A stretch of 64,000 nucleotides of DNA from Isoptericola croceus (GCF_029382255.1 NZ_JARLLG010000011.1:1-64000), one strand, 5' to 3'; numbered from the stretch's first letter, positions 18,263 through 27,741 are shown. Notes: generated from the sequence alone by a model not told the origin. Numbers and translations are program-made.

Positions 18263-19489
18263 TCAGTGCTCGGCCGGCTGAGCCGGGACCAGCGACTGAC
18301 CGATGCCGGCCAGCAGCTCGCCGAACCACTCGGTGTGCACGTCGAAGGCCTTGCCGCCGGCGATCCGCGGGAACGCGATCGCCTTGAGTCGGTCGCCGTC
18401 CTCCTCGTCGTGACCGATGACGCCGGCCTCGCCCCGCAGGGCGCACTCGACGGCCAGGTCGGTCATCGACTTGATCAGACGCAGGTCCTCGGCGTTCGCT
18501 GCCGCGGCCCGCGAGAAGTAGCCGGACTTCTGGACCATGACCTTCTCGGCGCCCAGCTTCTCCGCGAACTGCTTCGCGAACCACTGGCCCGGGTTGATCG
18601 TGTCGAGCTTGACGTGACCGAACGGGTCGCGCTGGACCTCCTCGCCGGCCGCCTCGAGCTGCGCGACGATCTCGTGCATGCCCGCACCCTCCGACAGGAA
18701 GATGTTCACGTTGCCCTGGGAGTCCATGATCGCCTTGAGACGCTCGGCCTCACCATCGATGTCGAGCGCGAGCTCGGGCAGGAACACGGCGTGCACGTCC
18801 CAGCGCTCGCGGGTCAGCCCGAGGGCCGGGGCGAACTCCTGGGCGTCGAGCCACTTGCGGTACTCCGCGGCCGCGGCGGCGGTGAGCCAGCCGCAGTGGC
18901 GGCCCATGACCTCGTGCACGATGAGCATGCGCGGTCCCGAGCGGTGCTCGCCGATGACGTTCGCGGCGAAACCGGCGGCCTCCTCGGCAGCGGTCCACGC
19001 ACCGAGCGACTGACGGATCGGCACCACGTCGTTGTCGATGGTCTTGGGCAGGCCCACGACGGTGAGGTCGTAGGAGTTCTCGGCGAGGTACGCGGCCAGG
19101 TCGGCTGCCGTGGTGTTGGTGTCGTCGCCACCGATGGTGTGCAGCACGTCCACACCATCGGCTTGGAGCTGCTCCGCGGCGACGTGCAGCGGGTCCTGAC
19201 CCTCTGCCACAAGGCCCCGCTTGACGCAGTCGGCCGCGTTGGTGAGCTTGACGCGCGAGTTGCCGATCGGCGAACCACCGAAGCGGTGCAGGATGCCCGC
19301 CTGCTCACGGGCCTCGGGTCCGATCTCGATCTTCGTGCCGGTCAGCAGGCCGTGGTAGCCGTACTGGTAGGCGATGATCTCGATCGACGGGTCGAGCTCG
19401 TTGTAGCGCTCGATGAGGCCACCGACCGCGGAGGACAGGCACGGTGCGAAACCACCGGCGGTCAGGAGGGCCACACGACGGACCGACAT
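18263..19489 (-). CDS. pfp: Pyrophosphate-dependent 6-phosphofructokinase
   Basis: A 408-residue phosphofructokinase. The phosphodonor loop reads GGDDTNTTA, where ATP enzymes have GGDGS; the Asp after GGD favours pyrophosphate. The catalytic segment is PKTIDNDVV (PKTIDND rather than PGTIDND, again PPi type). MGRHCGWL is the substrate-binding MGR motif. The enzyme interconverts fructose-6-P and fructose-1,6-bisP reversibly, saving ATP in glycolysis or running in gluconeogenesis. The neighbouring aroG uses the PEP and erythrose-4-P pools fed by this step. The ROK glucokinase lies 1.5 kb away. The annotated start MSVRRVALLTAGG is conserved in homologues. Confidence 0.92.
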   Translation of the reverse strand: MSVRRVALLTAGGFAPCLSSAVGGLIERYNELDPSIEIIAYQYGYHGLLTGTKIEIGPEAREQAGILHRFGGSPIGNSRVKLTNAADCVKRGLVAEGQDPLHVAAEQLQADGVDVLHTIGGDDTNTTAADLAAYLAENSYDLTVVGLPKTIDNDVVPIRQSLGAWTAAEEAAGFAANVIGEHRSGPRMLIVHEVMGRHCGWLTAAAAAEYRKWLDAQEFAPALGLTRERWDVHAVFLPELALDIDGEAERLKAIMDSQGNVNIFLSEGAGMHEIVAQLEAAGEEVQRDPFGHVKLDTINPGQWFAKQFAEKLGAEKVMVQKSGYFSRAAAANAEDLRLIKSMTDLAVECALRGEAGVIGHDEEDGDRLKAIAFPRIAGGKAFDVHTEWFGELLAGIGQSLVPAQPAEH

Positions 19490-19565
19490 GAGGGGGGTAC
19501 CTCTCGATGGGGGACGAAGAACGCTCCCCATCCTATGAGCCCGCACGCGGGCCCGTGACGGCGTC

Positions 19566-20375
19566 TCAGCCGGTGGGGTCCTGCGGCCTGGTGCGAGACG
19601 TCTGCGGGCCCGTCGCCCCGGGCTCCTCGCCCGCCGCGAAGGTCTCCGGCTCGACGGCGGGACGCGACGCCCCCGGTGTGGCGTCCACCGGCAGCCCCTG
19701 GGCGAGCCGGACCTTCGCCGTCGCGGCGTAGACGTCGACGTACTCCTGCTCGCTGAGCCGCAGGATCGCGTACATGATCTCGTCGGCGACGGCCCGCAGC
19801 ACGAACCGGTCGGATTCCATCCCCCGATACCTGCTGAAGTCCAGCGGCTCGCCGAACACCACGCCGATCTGCCGTGGCTTCGGCACCACGCGCCCGAGCG
19901 GCTGCGCGACGTCCGTCCCCACCATGGCCACCGGTACCACCGGGGAGCCGGACTCCAGCGCGAGCCTCGCCACGCCGGTCTTGCCGCGGTAGAGCCGTCC
20001 GTCCGGGCTGCGCGTCCCCTCGGGGTAGATGCCGAACAGGTCCCCCTCGTCCAGGACCCGCAGCCCCGTGCGCAGCGCGGCCTCGCTGGCCTTGCCTCCG
20101 GACCGGTCCACCGGGATCGTGCCGACCCCCCGCATGAACCCCGCCACGAGCCGGCCCTTGAGGCCCCGACCGGTGAAGTAGTCCGACTTGCCGAGGAACT
20201 TGACCTGACGCTCGAGGACGATCGGCAGCACGAACGAGTCGATGACGGCCAGGTGGTTGCTCGCGAGGATCGCGCCACCGGTGTCCGGTACGTGCTCCAC
20301 GCCCCTGGTCCACGGGCGGAAGGCGAGCCGCAGCCACGGCCCGACCAGCACCTGCTTCATGATCCAGTAGAACAA
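19566..20375 (-). CDS. 1-acyl-sn-glycerol-3-phosphate acyltransferase (PlsC family)
   Basis: A 269-residue PlsC-type acyltransferase of phospholipid synthesis, moving an acyl chain to lysophosphatidate at the membrane. Motifs: block I NHLAVIDS (N40-H41-x4-D46), block II GTIPVDRSGG, block III EGTRSPDG (119-126) and block IV PVVPVAMVG. The N-terminal helix (FYWIMKQVLVGPWLRLAF) is amphipathic. The TTG at 20375 is chosen because a strong AGGAGG lies 4-5 bases before it and homologues start with (M)FYWxMK. The C-terminus carries a 45-residue Pro/Thr-rich tail of unknown use. Position corresponds to Rv2182c in the conserved block. Confidence 0.9.
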   Translation of the reverse strand: MFYWIMKQVLVGPWLRLAFRPWTRGVEHVPDTGGAILASNHLAVIDSFVLPIVLERQVKFLGKSDYFTGRGLKGRLVAGFMRGVGTIPVDRSGGKASEAALRTGLRVLDEGDLFGIYPEGTRSPDGRLYRGKTGVARLALESGSPVVPVAMVGTDVAQPLGRVVPKPRQIGVVFGEPLDFSRYRGMESDRFVLRAVADEIMYAILRLSEQEYVDVYAATAKVRLAQGLPVDATPGASRPAVEPETFAAGEEPGATGPQTSRTRPQDPTG

Positions 20376-20417
20376 CGGTCCTCCTCGCGGCGTCACCGAC
20401 GACAATAGAGTGGTCCC

Positions 20418-20927
20418 ATGGCCTCACCGAACCGGGACGCGGAACCGGACGACCTGCCGGACGCCGACGTCGACGCCCGTTGGTCCGACATCGTCGCACG
20501 TCTCGACGACGTGGAGCAGTCAGGGCTCACCGTCGAAGACGCCGAGCGCGCCGACGACCAGGCTGATACGCCGTCGCTCCCCACCGAGCTCCCAGTGGCT
20601 CCTCGACAGCCCAGCGGACCGCGGGACTGGCCGACGACGCCGGAGGTCGAGGCGCTCGAGGAGGCCGAGGAGCACTTCGTCCCGCCCGACCCCGAGCCCG
20701 TCGCCCACCGCGACCCGCTGCTCACGCTCTCCTGGACCGTCGCGGTGGCGGTGCCCGTGCTGACCGTTATCGGCGTCGTGGTGACGGCCCTCATCCCCGA
20801 GCTGCCGGTGCCGAGCTGGCTCGGGCCCGCCGGCGGTGGCGCGTTCCTCGCCGCGATCGCCGTCCTGGTGTGGCGGATGCCGCACCGCCGCGATCCCGAC
20901 GACCGCGATCCCGGCGCCGTCGTCTGA
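20418..20927 (+). CDS. Hypothetical membrane protein
   Basis: A 169-residue protein. The first 95 residues are very acidic (PDADVDARWSDIVARL, EVEALEEAEEHFVPP). Two adjacent hydrophobic helices follow (LSWTVAVAVPVLTVIGVVV and GGGAFLAAIAVLVWRM), then a charged C-terminus (RRDPDDRDPGAVV). I recognise no family function. The layout, a cytoplasmic acidic domain on a two-helix anchor, is common for small actinobacterial proteins annotated only as DUFs. It is divergent from the acyltransferase gene across 42 bases. No ligand or catalytic residue can be named. Confidence 0.65.
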   Translation: MASPNRDAEPDDLPDADVDARWSDIVARLDDVEQSGLTVEDAERADDQADTPSLPTELPVAPRQPSGPRDWPTTPEVEALEEAEEHFVPPDPEPVAHRDPLLTLSWTVAVAVPVLTVIGVVVTALIPELPVPSWLGPAGGGAFLAAIAVLVWRMPHRRDPDDRDPGAVV

Positions 20928-20958
20928 GGCTCGCGACCTGTCACCGGACGGTCCCGCG

Positions 20959-21903
20959 TCAGCGGCGCGCGAGGTCGGCGGCGCCGATGATGCCGGCCTC
21001 GTTGCCCTGCTGCGCGAGCTCGATCTGCGCGACGGGCCGGTGCCCGAGCGCGGAGAGCTGAGCCTCGTACGCCCGGCGCACCGGGGCGAGCAGCAGGTCG
21101 CCCGCCGCGCCGACGCCACCGCCGAGCACGATCAGCTCCGGGTCGAGCAGGGCGGCGACCGACGCCGAGCCCTCCCCGATCCACCGGCCCAGCGTGGCCA
21201 GCAGCTCGATCGCCAGCGGGTCCCCCTCCTGCGCGGCGGTGGTGATCTGCGGCCCGGTGATGTCGGCAGGATCGCCCCCCGCCAGCTCGACGAGCCGCCG
21301 AGCGCGCTCGGGGGTCGCCGTCGCCGCCTGACGGGCGTCGCGCACGAGCGCCGTGCCCGAGGCGTACTGCTCCCAGCAGCCCTCGTGCCCGCACCCGCAG
21401 TAGTGCCCTCCGGGCACCATCCGCATGTGCCCGACCTCCGCGGCCACGCCCCACTTGCCTCGGACGAGCTCTCGGTCGACGACGACGGCCCCACCGAGCC
21501 CGGTGCCGACCGTCAGCAGGAGCATGTCCGTCGCCGCCCGCGCGGCACCGAAGCGGAACTCGGCCCAGCCGGCGGCGTTCGCGTCGTTCTCGACGACGAC
21601 CGGCACGTCGAGGTGGATGAGCTCGGCGACCCGCTGCGCGAGCGGGTACTCGCGCCAGGCGATGTTCGGCGCGAAGAGCACCGAGGTCCGGTCGGGGCTG
21701 ACGAAGCCGGCCGCCGCCAGGCCGATGGCCCCGACCTCGTGCTCCTTGATCAGCTCCGTGCACGCGTCGGCGATCGCCCGGTCGATGCTCGCGACGTCGT
21801 CGGCGGTGGTGTCCCGTCGGATCTTGGCCAGGATGCGACCGGCCTCGTCCACGACGCCGACGGCGATCTTCGTTCCGCCGATGTCGACTCCGATGGCGTG
21901 CAT
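20959..21903 (-). CDS. glkA: ROK-family glucokinase
   Basis: A 314-residue sugar kinase: phosphate-binding GVDIGGTKIAVGVVD, catalytic Asp in VVENDANAAGWAE, adenosine loop LTVGTGLGGAVVVD, the ROK zinc site (GHYCGCGHEGCWEQYASG, with the preceding EVGH histidine) and C-terminal PELIVLGGGVG. It phosphorylates glucose with ATP. In Streptomyces the homologue GlkA also mediates glucose repression, and the gene occupies the same neighbourhood there. ROK glucokinases work without a membrane PTS. A 210-bp gap upstream separates it from the divergent acyl-CoA ligase and should hold both promoters. Confidence 0.93.
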   Translation of the reverse strand: MHAIGVDIGGTKIAVGVVDEAGRILAKIRRDTTADDVASIDRAIADACTELIKEHEVGAIGLAAAGFVSPDRTSVLFAPNIAWREYPLAQRVAELIHLDVPVVVENDANAAGWAEFRFGAARAATDMLLLTVGTGLGGAVVVDRELVRGKWGVAAEVGHMRMVPGGHYCGCGHEGCWEQYASGTALVRDARQAATATPERARRLVELAGGDPADITGPQITTAAQEGDPLAIELLATLGRWIGEGSASVAALLDPELIVLGGGVGAAGDLLLAPVRRAYEAQLSALGHRPVAQIELAQQGNEAGIIGAADLARR

Positions 21904-22113
21904 GCGTCAGTCCTCACGTTCGAGCTCGGGGACGTCGGGCGGACAGGTCCGCCGCACCGACACGGGTCGGCGCGCCCGAGCGCGCCGGGGACAAGACTAC
22001 CGACCCGCGCACCGCCCGCACGCACCGTCCACCAGGTGGTGCGCCGGTACCCGAGCAGCCCGTGCGACCCGGTATCGTGACCGCCACCGACCAGCCCTGC
22101 CACTGGAGTCAGC

Positions 22114-23922
22114 ATGGACGAGATCACCATCCCGCAGCTCGTAGAGCTGCCCCCGACGTCGAACCTCAACGGCCTCCTCACCGACCGGGTCACCAAGGAC
22201 CCGGACGCCACGATCGTGGAACGCCCCTCGGGAGACGGCTGGGAGAGCCTCAGCGGCGCCGCTTTCGACGCCGAGGTCGTGGCGGTGGCCAAGGGCCTCG
22301 TCGCCAAGGGGGTCCAGCCGGGCGACCCGGTCGGCATCATGTCGCGGACGCGCTACGAGTGGACGCTCCTCGACTTCGCGGTGTGGGCCGCAGGTGCCGT
22401 GCCGGTCCCCGTGTATGAGACGTCGTCTCCCGAACAGGTGGAGTGGATCGTCACCGATGCCGGCGTCACGATCCTCGTCGCCGAGGACGCCGAGCTCGTC
22501 GCCACGGTCCGCACGATCGCCGACTCCGCACCGACGCTGCGCGAGGTGCTCTCGATCGACGACGGCGCGATCGCCGAGCTGACCGCCGCGGGCGCCGACG
22601 TCGACGACGCCGAGATCACCCGCCGTCGCGCGCTGGCGAACCTCGACGACATCGCCACGATCATCTACACGTCGGGCACCACCGGGCGCCCGAAGGGTGC
22701 GGAGCTGACCCACGGGAACTTCGCCTCGCTCGCCACGAACGCCGTCGCCGCCGTGCCGGAGGTGTTCGCCGCCGGGGGGCGCACCTTGCTCTTCCTGCCG
22801 CTGGCGCACGTCTTCGCGCGGTTCATCGAGATCCTCGCCGTCGCGGGCGGCAGCGTCCTGGGGCACTGGGCGGACGTCAAGACCGTGACCACGGGTCTGG
22901 GCACCTTCAAGCCCACCTTCGTGCTCGCCGTGCCGCGCGTCTTCGAGAAGGTCTACAACTCGGCCGAGCAGAAGGCCGCAGCCGGCGGCAAGCTGAAGAT
23001 CTTCCAGTGGGCCACCGCCACCGCCATCGAGTGGTCCCGCGCCCAGGACGCCGGCGGCCCGTCCTTCTGGCTCAACCTCCAGCACAAGGTCGCCGGCAAG
23101 CTCGTCTACGGCAAGCTCCTGCACGCCCTGGGCGGGCAGGCCCGGTACGCCGTCTCGGGCGGCGGGCCCCTCGGAGAGCGGCTCGGCCACTTCTTCCGTG
23201 GCATCGGCCTGACGATCCTCGAGGGCTACGGCCTGACCGAGACCACCGCGCCCACCAGCGTCAACCGTCCTGAGGCGAACCGGATCGGGTCGGTCGGGAC
23301 CCAGCTGCCCGGTTGCGGCGTCAAGATCGCCGCCGACGGCGAGATCCTGCTCAAGGGACTGCACATCTTCCGTGGCTATCACGGCAACGCCGAGGCGACC
23401 GCCGAGTCGTTCGACGGCGAGTGGTTCCGCACGGGCGACCTCGGCGCGCTCGACGACGACGGATTCCTGTCGATCACGGGGCGCAAGAAAGAGATCATCG
23501 TGACGGCCGGCGGCAAGAACGTCGCCCCGGCAGCCCTGGAGGACCGGATCCGGGCGCACGCTCTCGTCAGTCAGTGCGTCGTGGTCGGGGACAACCGCCC
23601 GTTCATCGGCGCTCTCATCACGATCGACCCGGAGGGCCTGCCGGGCTGGCTCAAGATGCACGACAAGCCGGAGATGACCGTCGAGCAGGCCAAGTCGGAC
23701 GAGGACGTGCTGGCGGCGCTCGACGCCGCCGTGACACGTGCCAACAAGGCTGTCTCCCGTGCCGAGTCGATCCGCAAGTTCTCCCTGCTGCCGGAGGACC
23801 TCACGGTCGAGAACGGCTACCTGACGCCCTCGATGAAGGTCAAGCGTTCGGTCGTCCTGGCCGACTTCTCCGACGACGTGGAAGCCCTCTACCTCGACAA
23901 CCGGGAGCAGTCCCCGGACTGA
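22114..23922 (+). CDS. Long-chain fatty acyl-CoA ligase (FadD15-like)
   Basis: A 602-residue ANL-superfamily adenylating enzyme. The P-loop-like AMP signature is IIYTSGTTGRPKGAELTH, the second core motif is GYGLTETTAPTS, then EWFRTGDLGALDDDGF, and the C-terminal hinge/lysine region GRKKEIIVTAGGKNVAPA. These activate a fatty acid to acyl-AMP and then acyl-CoA. Close relatives are FadD15 (Rv2187) and Streptomyces SCO2131 in the same syntenic block. It is probably membrane-associated and feeds beta-oxidation or lipid remodelling. The next gene starts 34 bases downstream and may be in the same transcript. Confidence 0.93.
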   Translation: MDEITIPQLVELPPTSNLNGLLTDRVTKDPDATIVERPSGDGWESLSGAAFDAEVVAVAKGLVAKGVQPGDPVGIMSRTRYEWTLLDFAVWAAGAVPVPVYETSSPEQVEWIVTDAGVTILVAEDAELVATVRTIADSAPTLREVLSIDDGAIAELTAAGADVDDAEITRRRALANLDDIATIIYTSGTTGRPKGAELTHGNFASLATNAVAAVPEVFAAGGRTLLFLPLAHVFARFIEILAVAGGSVLGHWADVKTVTTGLGTFKPTFVLAVPRVFEKVYNSAEQKAAAGGKLKIFQWATATAIEWSRAQDAGGPSFWLNLQHKVAGKLVYGKLLHALGGQARYAVSGGGPLGERLGHFFRGIGLTILEGYGLTETTAPTSVNRPEANRIGSVGTQLPGCGVKIAADGEILLKGLHIFRGYHGNAEATAESFDGEWFRTGDLGALDDDGFLSITGRKKEIIVTAGGKNVAPAALEDRIRAHALVSQCVVVGDNRPFIGALITIDPEGLPGWLKMHDKPEMTVEQAKSDEDVLAALDAAVTRANKAVSRAESIRKFSLLPEDLTVENGYLTPSMKVKRSVVLADFSDDVEALYLDNREQSPD

Positions 23923-23956
23923 CGCGCTGTCGGTGGCGGGGGCTACGGTCCCCGCC

Positions 23957-25717
23957 ATGTCGATCGCACCAGCCCCGCAGCCCGGAGCGAGGGCCGTCCA
24001 GCCCTCGTTCGCGGACATCGGCACACCGCTGCGGGACGTCACGTTCGTCGTCGTCGACCTGGAGACCACCGGCAGCCGAGCGAGCGATGCCGGCATCACG
24101 GAGATCGGTGCCGTCAAGGTGCGCGGCGGTGAGGTCCTCGGCGAGTTCCAGTCGTTGGTCAATCCCGGTCGGCCCGTGCCGGCCTTCGTGGCTCGGCTGA
24201 CCGGGATCACCACGGCGATGGTCGCCACCGCACCGGACGTCGCACTCGTGCTGCCAGGCTTCCTCGAGTTCGCCCACGGCTGCGTGCTCGTGGCGCACAA
24301 CGCACCGTTCGACATCGGCTTCCTGCGCGCCGCCTGCGCCGAGCTGGACTACGTCTGGCCTGGGTTCGACGTCGTCGACACGCTCCCGCTCGCACGCCGC
24401 GTCGTGCCCCGGGACGAGGCCCCCAACCACAAGCTCGCCACGCTGGCACGGCTCTTCCGCGCGCAGACCTCCCCCGACCACCGGGCGCTCGCCGACGCGC
24501 GCGCCACGGTCGACGTGCTGCACGCCCTGCTCGAACGGCTCGCCCCGCTCGGCGTGACCCATCTCGAGGACCTCGCCACCGCCGCGGACCCGGTCCCCGC
24601 CGACGTGCGCCGCAAGGCCACCCTGGCGGAGGGCCTGCCCACCGCACCCGGTGTCTACCTCTTCCGCGGCCCGGACGACGAGGTGCTGTACGTCGGGACC
24701 TCCACGAACATCCGCAAGCGCGTCCGGTCCTACTTCACGGCCGCCGAGAAGCGCCGCCGGATCACCGAGATGGTCCGGATCGCCCACGCCGTGACCCCGG
24801 TGGTCTGTGCCACGCCGCTCGAGGCCCAGGTCCGCGAGCTGCGGCTCATCACCGAGCACTCGCCGCGGTACAACCGGCGGTCCAAGCACCCCGAGCGCCA
24901 GACGTGGGTCCGCCTCACCGACGAGCCCTACCCTCGCCTCTCGGTGGTCCCCGAGGTCCGCGGGGACGTCCCGCACATCGGTCCCTTCACCTCGCGTCGG
25001 GCGGCGACCGCTGCCGTCGAGGCGATGCACGACGCGATCGGTCTGCGCCAGTGCACCCAGCGCCTGCCGGTGGTCACCCGATCGCCCCGCAGCCCCTGCG
25101 CCCTGGCCGGCCTCGGACGCTGCTCGGCCCCGTGCACCGCGTCCACCGCACCCGATGCCGCCTACCCCGCCGTCGTCGAGGAGGCACGGGTCGCGCTGAC
25201 GGGAGACCCCGGCACCGTCGTGCGGGCGCTCGCGGAGCGGGTCGCCCGGCTGGCCGGTCAGGAACGCTTCGAGGAGGCCGGGCAGGTGACGGACAGGCTC
25301 CGTGCCTTCGTCCGGGCCGCCGCGCGCGCCCAGCGGCTGGACCCGTTGAGCCGGTGCGCCGAGCTCGTCGCGGCGCGGCCGACGGCGGCGGGCGGCTGGG
25401 AGCTCGTCGTCGTACGTCACGCGAGGTTCGCGGGCACCGCCGTGACCGGCCCTCAGGAGGACCCGCTGCCCGTGGTGGAGGCGCTGCGTGCCACGGCAGA
25501 GGTGGTGGAGCCACCCCCGCCGCCGGCGCCCGCCTGCCACCCGGAGGAGGCTGCCCTGGTCCTGGAGTGGCTGGACCAGCCGGGCGTGCGGCTGGTGCAC
25601 GTCTCCGGCCCGTGGACGTGCCCGGTCCGCTCTGCCATCGCGCACGCCGATCTCGAGGACGTGTCGACGTCGGTCGCGCTGGCGCTGCGCAGCGCGGATA
25701 CGATGGCGGCATGCTGA
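23957..25717 (+). CDS. DEDDh exonuclease fused to UvrC-like GIY-YIG nuclease
   Basis: A 586-residue two-nuclease fusion. Residues about 27-200 are a DnaQ-type 3'-5' exonuclease: FVVVDLETTGS (Exo I), VLVAHNAPFDIGFLR (Exo II) and HRALADARATVDV (Exo III). Residues about 220-300 are a GIY-YIG nuclease like the N-terminal half of UvrC/Cho: APGVYLFRGPDDEVLYVGTSTNIRKRVRSYF. A cysteine-rich segment (RSPCALAGLGRCSAPC) and a UvrC-type middle follow. It lacks the UvrC RNase H-like endonuclease half. The homologue Rv2191 lies in the same place in M. tuberculosis. The family probably acts in alternative nucleotide excision or end trimming. Its 3' end overlaps the Lrp-domain gene. Confidence 0.92.
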   Translation: MSIAPAPQPGARAVQPSFADIGTPLRDVTFVVVDLETTGSRASDAGITEIGAVKVRGGEVLGEFQSLVNPGRPVPAFVARLTGITTAMVATAPDVALVLPGFLEFAHGCVLVAHNAPFDIGFLRAACAELDYVWPGFDVVDTLPLARRVVPRDEAPNHKLATLARLFRAQTSPDHRALADARATVDVLHALLERLAPLGVTHLEDLATAADPVPADVRRKATLAEGLPTAPGVYLFRGPDDEVLYVGTSTNIRKRVRSYFTAAEKRRRITEMVRIAHAVTPVVCATPLEAQVRELRLITEHSPRYNRRSKHPERQTWVRLTDEPYPRLSVVPEVRGDVPHIGPFTSRRAATAAVEAMHDAIGLRQCTQRLPVVTRSPRSPCALAGLGRCSAPCTASTAPDAAYPAVVEEARVALTGDPGTVVRALAERVARLAGQERFEEAGQVTDRLRAFVRAAARAQRLDPLSRCAELVAARPTAAGGWELVVVRHARFAGTAVTGPQEDPLPVVEALRATAEVVEPPPPPAPACHPEEAALVLEWLDQPGVRLVHVSGPWTCPVRSAIAHADLEDVSTSVALALRSADTMAAC

Positions 25718-25992
25718 CCGCGATCGTCCTCATCGACACCGTGCCGGACCGCATCCCCGAGGTCGCCACGCAGGTCACGAACCTGCGCGGGGTGAGCGAG
25801 GTCTACTCCGTCACCGGCAAGGCCGACCTCGTCGCGATGGTGCGTGTCGAGGAGCACGACGCGCTCTCGGCGGTCATCGCCGACGGGATCAGCAAGGTGG
25901 AGGGCGTGTTGCGCACCGAGACGCTCATCGCGTTCCGGGCGTACTCGAACGTCGATCTCGAGCAGGCGTTCGCCCTGGGGCTGGACGACTGA
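25711..25992 (+). CDS. Stand-alone Lrp/AsnC ligand-binding (RAM) domain protein
   Basis: A 93-residue protein that is only the effector (RAM/ACT-like) domain of Lrp/AsnC regulators: LTAIVLIDTVPDRIPEVATQV, GVSEVYSVTGKADLVAMVRV, VEGVLRTETLIAFRAYS. It has no HTH, so it cannot bind DNA itself. Such small RAM proteins form dimers or octamers and may sense amino acids. The ATG overlaps the end of the nuclease gene by seven bases, so translation is coupled. It is followed by convergent trpD. Why a small-molecule sensor should be coupled to a DNA-repair nuclease is unknown. Confidence 0.85.
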   Translation: MLTAIVLIDTVPDRIPEVATQVTNLRGVSEVYSVTGKADLVAMVRVEEHDALSAVIADGISKVEGVLRTETLIAFRAYSNVDLEQAFALGLDD

Positions 25993-26042
25993 CCCGCTCT
26001 GCGACGAGACCGAGTCTCACCCAGCCGTTCCCGGCGCGGCGG

Positions 26043-27116
26043 TCAGGACTGGGTCGCGGTCACCCATCGCTCGATGACGTCCGCGGTGCCGCCGTCGTCG
26101 ATGCTGCGCCCGGCGTGCTCCAACCCTGCGCCGAGGCGGTCGGCGAGCGACCCCTCGGAGGTGCCCGCCAGGGTGCCGTCCGCCACCAGCGCCGCCGCCG
26201 CGTTGAGCAGCACCGTCTGGCGCACCGGGCCCTGGTCGGTGCCGGTGAAGACCTCGCGCGCCACCTGAGCGTTGTGCACCGCGTCCGCGCCACGCAGGTC
26301 CGCGATCCCGATCGGGTCCAGGCCGACGTCCGCCGCAGCGTCGAACCGCTGCTCGACGACCTCGCCGTCGCGCACCTCCCACACCGTCGCCCCACCGGTG
26401 GCGGCCAGCTCGTCGAGCCCGTCGTCGCCGCGGAAGACGAGAGCCCTCGTACCGCGCGCGGCGAACACGCCCGCCATGAGGGGTGCCATCCGGGCGTCGG
26501 CGCACCCGACCGCGGTCGCGCGCGGCTGTGCGGGGTTCGTCAGCGGCCCGAGGAAGTTGAAGGCGGTGGCGATGCCCAGGTCGCGACGCGCCGTCGCCGC
26601 GTGCCGCATCGAGGGGTGGAACATCCCGGCGAAGCAGAAGGTGATGCCCGCCTCCATGGCGATCTCGGCCACCCGCTCGGCCGGCTGGTCGAGCCGGACC
26701 CCCAGGGCCTCCAGGACGTCCGCTGAGCCGGAGGACGAGGAGGCAGCACGGTTGCCGTGCTTGACCACACGGAGCCCGGTCCCCGCCACCACGACGGCCG
26801 CCATCGTGGAGATGTTCACCGTGTGGTGGCGGTCACCTCCCGTCCCGACGAGGTCGAGGGTGGGCCCGGGGACCTCGATACGGACCGCGTGGGCCAGCAT
26901 CGCCTCCGCCAGCCCGGACAGCTCCGCTGCCGTCTCCCCCTTGGCCCGCAGCCCGACGAGGAACCCCGCCAACCGGGTCGGGGGAACCTCCCCCGACATC
27001 ACCTGGTCCATCGCCCACGACGTCTGCTCGGCGGTGAGATCGACGCCGGCGATGAGCTCGGTGAGCACTCCGGGCCAGGTGAGATCGGGCGAGGCGTTCG
27101 TGGGCACGGCGGTCAC
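26043..27116 (-). CDS. trpD: Anthranilate phosphoribosyltransferase
   Basis: A 357-residue TrpD: transfers phosphoribose from PRPP to anthranilate, the second step of the tryptophan branch. Motifs: N-terminal helical domain, [14 protein letters not shown] (PRPP/Mg site), [21 protein letters not shown] (anthranilate/PRPP site) and [20 protein letters not shown]. Length is normal. It is isolated from the other trp genes, as in M. tuberculosis (Rv2192c), where trpD also sits beside ctaE. It converges with the Lrp-domain gene and lies downstream of the receiver-like gene, 33 bases away. Confidence 0.95.
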   Translation of the reverse strand: MTAVPTNASPDLTWPGVLTELIAGVDLTAEQTSWAMDQVMSGEVPPTRLAGFLVGLRAKGETAAELSGLAEAMLAHAVRIEVPGPTLDLVGTGGDRHHTVNISTMAAVVVAGTGLRVVKHGNRAASSSSGSADVLEALGVRLDQPAERVAEIAMEAGITFCFAGMFHPSMRHAATARRDLGIATAFNFLGPLTNPAQPRATAVGCADARMAPLMAGVFAARGTRALVFRGDDGLDELAATGGATVWEVRDGEVVEQRFDAAADVGLDPIGIADLRGADAVHNAQVAREVFTGTDQGPVRQTVLLNAAAALVADGTLAGTSEGSLADRLGAGLEHAGRSIDDGGTADVIERWVTATQS

Positions 27117-27149
27117 TTTCGACGAGAAGGGCAGGGCGGCACGGAGGTC

Positions 27150-27539
27150 TCAGGCGGCCTGCGACAGCGTCGCCGCCACCGCCCGCTGCACCTCGAGAGC
27201 ATCGAGGGGCCGCGGTACCACGGAGTCCGCGAGGGACCATGATGCCAGCCAGGCGTCCTGCGCCCGCCCAGTGAGCACGAGGACGGGCGGGCAGTCGTAC
27301 ACCTCGTTCTTCAGCTGACGGCACAGGCCCATCCCGCCGGCCTTGTCCGCCTCGCCGTCGAGGACCAGCAGGTCGAAGCGCCTGCTCCCAGCCTTCGCGA
27401 GGAGCTCGTGCGGTGTCGCGACCTCCGTCCAGGCGATCTCGGCAGCACCTGCGCGCAGGCGTGGTCCGACGGCGAGCCGCACCTGTTCGCGCACGGTGGC
27501 GTCGTCGCTGTACAGCAGGACACGGGGGCCGGTCGTCAT
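27150..27539 (-). CDS. Atypical response-regulator receiver protein
   Basis: A 129-residue single CheY-like domain. The first strand and acidic pair [10 protein letters not shown] are present. The phosphoacceptor Asp is in [12 protein letters not shown]. The conserved Thr/Ser switch is [11 protein letters not shown]. The last strand, however, reads [10 protein letters not shown], so the invariant lysine of K-P is arginine. No output domain follows. It may be an atypical receiver that is not phosphorylated normally, or it may bind a partner. ATG 27539 has AAGGGA upstream. It is divergent from ctaE across 202 bases and sits upstream of trpD. Confidence 0.78.
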   Translation of the reverse strand: MTTGPRVLLYSDDATVREQVRLAVGPRLRAGAAEIAWTEVATPHELLAKAGSRRFDLLVLDGEADKAGGMGLCRQLKNEVYDCPPVLVLTGRAQDAWLASWSLADSVVPRPLDALEVQRAVAATLSQAA

Positions 27540-27741
27540 CGAGCATCCCTTCGCAGATGTTTGGTGGCATCGTGGCACAGGTCCGTCACCTCGGTCAGTG
27601 ACACTGCGTGGTCTTTTCGTGGCAGTCTCGCCGAATCCGTCACCAACAACGCCGTCGACGGCACGATTCTGCAGGTTCTGTGAACTCGATCTCCACCAAC
27701 CACCCCCCTGCGGTCCTCGAACCCACCTCACGTCAGCCATA
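27540..27741. promoter_or_regulatory. Divergent promoter region between receiver gene and ctaE
   Basis: A 202-bp gap serving both directions. An inverted repeat GTCAC...GTGAC lies at 27585-27602. Immediately at the ctaE start, CATAAT (27738-27743) is a -10-like hexamer overlapping the ATG. If it is used, transcription would begin at about 27750 and the in-frame GTG at 27751 would be a leaderless start. Confidence 0.35.
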
